A DNA stretch of 43,981 nucleotides from Desulfuromonadales bacterium (GTDB lineage: Bacteria; Desulfobacterota; Desulfuromonadia; Desulfuromonadales; Geopsychrobacteraceae): positions 1 to 43,981 of the forward strand of contig JAHYIY010000021.1 in the NCBI GenBank assembly GCA_019429255.1, written 5' to 3'. Below are positions 41,489-43,981 of the stretch, one piece after another. Under the pieces are notes generated by a model. It was given only the letters and a program-made list of their open reading frames with translations. It made no database searches and was not told the DNA's origin. Numbering within the stretch: the stretch's first letter is position 1; the number at the start of each line of letters is the position of its first letter. The position numbers were made by a program, and so were the translations under genes.

Positions 41489-42093
41489 ACCAAAAAAATA
41501 AGACAAGAAATATCAGCAATGCTCTGTTCACCAATACCCAGCAACAGGTTCTACGTCTGCTGTTTGGTCAGCCAGACAAAAGCTTCTATTCAAAAGAGCT
41601 TGTTGACAAAGCAGGAATTGGCACAGGTACGGTTCATCGAGAACTGGGGAAGCTCTCCGGAGCAGGGTTGTTAACGGTAAAAAATATCGGCAATCAAAAA
41701 CACTATCAGGCCAACCCTGACTCACCGATCTACGAAGAACTGAAAGGGATAGTCCGCAAAACCTTCGGCATTTCAAAGCTTTTATATGAAGTGCTGGCAC
41801 CCCACCAAAACAGTATCAGGCTTGCATTTATCTACGGATCGGTGGCCAAAGGTAGTGATAGCACAACCAGCGATATAGACCTGATGCTGATTTCTGACAA
41901 AATCACCTACCCTGACCTTCTGGTAAGTTTTGCCGATCTGGAAAATGAACTGGGGAAAAAAATCAGTCCAACGATATATTCTGTGGAAGAATTCAGGAAC
42001 AAACGTGATTCAAAAAACAGCTTCGTCACCAGAGTCATCAACCAACCTAAAATTATTCTGATCGGCTCAGAAAATGACATTGAAACAATGTGA
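41482..42093 (+). CDS. Winged-helix plus MNT-type nucleotidyltransferase (HEPN/MNT antitoxin-like)
   Basis: A 203-residue protein. Residues ~10-70 form a winged helix (VLRLLFGQPDKSFYSKELVD and GTVHRELGKLSGAGLLTV), and residues ~105-200 an MNT nucleotidyltransferase with FIYGSVAKGSDSTTSDIDL (GS and DxD metal-binding motifs). MNT partners of HEPN toxins AMPylate and silence the toxin. Here the extra DNA-binding domain suggests built-in autorepression, which fits the palindrome at its start. An in-frame TTG at 41446 is an alternative start; no good Shine-Dalgarno sequence is seen. The HEPN gene overlaps its end by 20 bases. Confidence 0.85.
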   Translation: MGNQKNKTRNISNALFTNTQQQVLRLLFGQPDKSFYSKELVDKAGIGTGTVHRELGKLSGAGLLTVKNIGNQKHYQANPDSPIYEELKGIVRKTFGISKLLYEVLAPHQNSIRLAFIYGSVAKGSDSTTSDIDLMLISDKITYPDLLVSFADLENELGKKISPTIYSVEEFRNKRDSKNSFVTRVINQPKIILIGSENDIETM

Positions 42094-42495
42094 CAATCTC
42101 GTCAAAATCAACCAGCTTAAAATCGAAGAACCTGATCAAGGCGAACTGGACGGACTGATCAAATCCGGTCAAGCGCGGCTGAAAGATTCGCACAATACTG
42201 ACTGTCACTGGAAAGCCGCTTCGACCTCGCCTACAACGCTGCTCATGCACTTTCCTTGGCCGCGTTACGTCGGCATGGTTATCGTTCTGAAAACCGCTTT
42301 ATCGTATTCCAGTGTCTGGAACATACTCTCCAGGTTGGGCCTGAAGTGTGGCGAGTTCTGGCTCATTGTCACAACCTGCGTAATCGTAGTGAGTATGAGG
42401 GTTTTCTGGACATCAACGAACGCTTGGTGCTGGATCTGGTTAAGGCGGCGGAAGCCGTGTTATCTGAAGTGAGTAAATTCATCAAATTGGCTTGA
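42074..42495 (+). pseudogene. HEPN-domain toxin-like gene, frameshifted
   Basis: The first frame (ATG 42074) gives MTLKQCDNLVKINQLKIEEP to about SHNT near 42198. The rest of the domain continues in another frame: LSLESRFDLAYNAAHALSL, then AALRRHGYRSENRFIVFQ, and CHNLRNRSEYEGFLDINE, the R-N-x-x-x-Y region of small HEPN proteins. Loss of a single base (for example C in GCA at about 42201) explains the break. The intact protein would be ~140 residues. HEPN proteins of such pairs are usually RNases. The break may be real inactivation or a sequence error. Confidence 0.75.
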
Positions 42496-42585
42496 TGGCA
42501 TCAAACGCTGTCAGAACAATGTTAAAAACCGGCGGTACGCGCACCAGTAATTTCCCGGCCAGTGGGTGATTTTATCAGGGTTGTT

Positions 42586-42605
42586 GAATTGCAAGACTTG
42601 ACCCC
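42586..42605. repeat. Solo right end of the RAYT element
   Basis: GAATTGCAAGACTTGACCCC is the terminal repeat of the transposon at 37697-38625. No matching left end is visible between 40420 and 42585. It probably marks an old deletion or recombination between elements. Confidence 0.65.
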
Positions 42606-42705
42606 AGCTTTGCCTTGTTGCAAGGAGACTGTCCCTCTGTTTTTTTCCGGGGCAACGACACGTCAAGTTAGTTATTTAGGAGCGTCCCGAAGAACATGTG
42701 ATGTT

Positions 42706-42963
42706 CTAACGCCACATATCTTTATCGATTTGTTCAAAAACCGCCGTAGCTTGCCTGAATTCCTCAGCATCATCTCGGGTCCAAGTGCCGGCAAGATGAT
42801 CCAGATCATCATAACCCGCTGCCCTTCCCATTTTTTCAAAACCTAAAGATTCACGAATCAATCGAAGAGTGATAGCGTTAACACTTACACCTTCTTGATG
42901 GGCCTTATTTTTAAGAGCTTGAGCTAGTTTTTCATCAATACCACGAACTGTCATGGTTGGCAT
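42706..42963 (-). CDS. Ribbon-helix-helix antitoxin (VapB/FitA-like)
   Basis: An 85-residue protein. The N-terminal ribbon-helix-helix (MTVRGIDEKLAQALKNKAHQ, then VSVNAITLRLIRES) is the DNA-binding half of FitA/VapB antitoxins; the C-terminal tail (DLDHLAGTWTRDDAEEFRQA) is the toxin-binding part, with the usual W-T-x-x-E-A-x-x-F pattern. AAGGAGG lies 6 bases before the ATG. It follows the PIN toxin gene by 16 bases, i.e. the antitoxin is second, the reverse of the common order. A 7-bp hairpin AGAACAT-GTG-ATGTTCT overlaps its stop. Confidence 0.88.
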   Translation of the reverse strand: MPTMTVRGIDEKLAQALKNKAHQEGVSVNAITLRLIRESLGFEKMGRAAGYDDLDHLAGTWTRDDAEEFRQATAVFEQIDKDMWR

Positions 42964-42979
42964 AAATCCTCCTTAAACC

Positions 42980-43369
42980 TCATGTAACGACCAACAAACC
43001 ATCAATGGCTTTAAAATGCTCATCATAAGTGGCTACGGCCAGACCATGCCGCAAAGAAGAAGCAGCAATCCAGAGATCATTAGTTGGGATCGGCTGACCT
43101 TTGACCCTCAGACCCCGATAAATTTCTGCATAAAACTCAGCTGTTTGTTCATCGATATCGATCAATTCGACCCGGGACGAAGAAAGAAATCTCTCCAATT
43201 CAAGTCTGTTTTGAGCCTCCCTGCTTCCACATCGAAAACCAGCGAACAACTCACCTAAAACAACGGTTGAGATGCCAATAAAATCAACGTATCTCACTAG
43301 CTCAACAGCACCAACTTGTTGTCGTTTGAAAGCAACATAAAAATTTGTGTCAATCTGAATACGCCTCAT
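42980..43369 (-). CDS. PIN-domain toxin (VapC family)
   Basis: A 129-residue PIN nuclease. The acidic residues are in place: IDTNFYVAF (Asp7), VVLGELFAGF (Glu), PTNDLWIAASSLRHG (Asp) and ATYDEHFKAI (Asp), so the metal-dependent RNase site looks intact. VapC toxins cleave tRNA or rRNA and are held by a cognate antitoxin, encoded here directly downstream. No Shine-Dalgarno sequence is obvious before the ATG. Together with the HEPN/MNT pair 500 bases away, this makes the right end of the window rich in toxin-antitoxin genes. Confidence 0.9.
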   Translation of the reverse strand: MRRIQIDTNFYVAFKRQQVGAVELVRYVDFIGISTVVLGELFAGFRCGSREAQNRLELERFLSSSRVELIDIDEQTAEFYAEIYRGLRVKGQPIPTNDLWIAASSLRHGLAVATYDEHFKAIDGLLVVT

Positions 43370-43477
43370 CGCAAATCCTCAACAAAAAGTGCTATCATCG
43401 CTTGTTTCATTATGACATCACTTATAGCTTCAAGGCAACGTAAAGCCCAAGTACAGTCATTTTACCGAATTTTGCTG

Positions 43478-43498
43478 GATTGCACGACTTGACCCCAG
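43478..43498. repeat. Solo right end of the RAYT element (variant)
   Basis: TGGATTGCACGACTTGACCCC is the transposon terminus with one change. No left end is found before it in 42606-43477. Confidence 0.6.
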
Positions 43499-43732
43499 CC
43501 AGCTGAACCTGCCAGTTCGTTTTTTAAAAGCTAAGGTTTTCAACCTGGTTGCCCTTCGTGCCGGAGGCGCTGAGGGACCGATGACGGGTGGGCGCTGTGA
43601 CGATTTGGCTGGTGGTGGGTGACGAACCTTTCGTTAAAACCTGCTAGATTCCCGCCTGTGCGTGAATGACGCCGAAGAAAAAATAACCGTCATGTCAACG
43701 GCTCCGGGCCTTTACCACCGAATGTTTGCGCG

Positions 43733-43770
43733 GCACCCCCTGGCGAGCGCAGCGAGAGGGGGCGCTTTTT
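43733..43770 (+). terminator. Terminator-like hairpin with T-run
   Basis: GCACCCCCT pairs with AGGGGGCGC (one mismatch) around a 15-base stretch that can itself pair (CGAGCG/CGC), followed by five T. No plus-strand gene ends here, so it may terminate a lost gene or be part of a repeat. Confidence 0.4.
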
Positions 43771-43828
43771 GCCTTTAGTGAAAAGAGGTAGAGCCCAGCC
43801 GATATATTCTGCCAGTGAGAAATGCGCC

Positions 43829-43892
43829 GCGTAAATGCGGGGACATAAACCAATAACGAACTTCATTGGTATTATGTCCCCCGCATTTACGC
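43829..43892. repeat. Long near-perfect inverted repeat (~27-bp arms)
   Basis: GCGTAAATGCGGGGACATAA and the following ACCAAT pair with ATTGGT and TTATGTCCCCCGCATTTACG across a 10-base loop; two single-base bulges are the only defects. It stands 12 bases before a solo RAYT terminus. No coding frame crosses it. Confidence 0.7.
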
Positions 43893-43903
43893 CAATTTTT
43901 GTT

Positions 43904-43923
43904 GAATTGCAAGACTTGACCCC
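43904..43923. repeat. Solo right end of the RAYT element
   Basis: GAATTGCAAGACTTGACCCC again matches the transposon terminus, just after the long inverted repeat. In this position the inverted repeat and terminus could be parts of one small element whose other end is at 43478-43498 or outside the window. Confidence 0.6.
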
Positions 43924-43981
43924 GGCTTTGCTGAGACCTGCTCTCTACTCTACCCCGATTTCAACAACAGAACCGCGGGGT

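Larger units (their letters stand above)
43370..43981. other. 612-base stretch without a gene
   Basis: Upstream of the PIN toxin gene. It holds two solo RAYT termini, a terminator-like hairpin and a long inverted repeat (listed separately). I see no open frame with start signal or homology. The promoter of the toxin-antitoxin pair should lie between about 43370 and 43450, but no clear -35/-10 pair or palindrome is evident to me. Confidence 0.6.

Overview
The window looks like chromosomal DNA from a strictly anaerobic, selenocysteine-using delta-type proteobacterium, most likely a Desulfuromonadales relative (Geobacter/Desulfuromonas/Pelobacter type). This is inferred from gene content: a tungsten-type aldehyde ferredoxin oxidoreductase, a c-di-GMP (GEMM-I) riboswitch ahead of a secreted FN3/Ig-repeat protein, two probable selenoproteins with in-frame UGA codons, a long class II ketol-acid reductoisomerase, and many small inverted-repeat elements. 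No rRNA, tRNA or CRISPR array was seen.

Layout. 0-3 kb: a selenocysteine redoxin lipoprotein, the stump of a c-type cytochrome gene, a dihydrolipoamide-dehydrogenase-like flavoprotein and two small proteins. 3-7 kb: a minus-strand MoxR / DUF58 / transglutaminase operon. 7-12.5 kb: dnaE-accA-rlpA. 12.6-15.1 kb: guaC and a DUF3422 membrane protein. 15.1-19.5 kb: a c-di-GMP riboswitch with its terminator in front of two exported proteins. 19.5-22.4 kb: yceF and a WYL regulator, then a DEDDh exonuclease followed by a SelW-like selenoprotein. 22.9-26.7 kb: ilvC, an acyl-CoA dehydrogenase and yajD. 26.7-33.9 kb: a compact minus-strand run with yghU, a small unknown, a MoaD-like carrier, AOR, NosL-like protein, small membrane-anchored protein, FtsX-type permease, ABC ATPase and polytopic membrane protein; from AOR onward every junction is a 1-nt gap or a 4-nt overlap. 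34-37.4 kb: marC, pdxH, an FAD oxidoreductase and a small conserved protein. 37.4-44 kb: an accessory region with a RAYT-type transposase and its fragments, a minor pseudopilin, exported proteins, a wHTH-MNT/HEPN pair with a frameshifted HEPN gene, and a PIN/ribbon-helix-helix toxin-antitoxin pair in reversed order.

The strongest unusual signals are: (1) two genes that ordinary gene calling would break or miss because UGA probably encodes selenocysteine, each with the same hairpin (7-bp stem, 3-nt loop starting GU) at the same distance after the UGA; (2) the AOR-NosL-ABC operon, which may be a metal-handling system tied to a tungstoenzyme; (3) the c-di-GMP riboswitch operon; and (4) several families of short inverted-repeat elements, one of which supplies the stop codon of a neighbouring gene.
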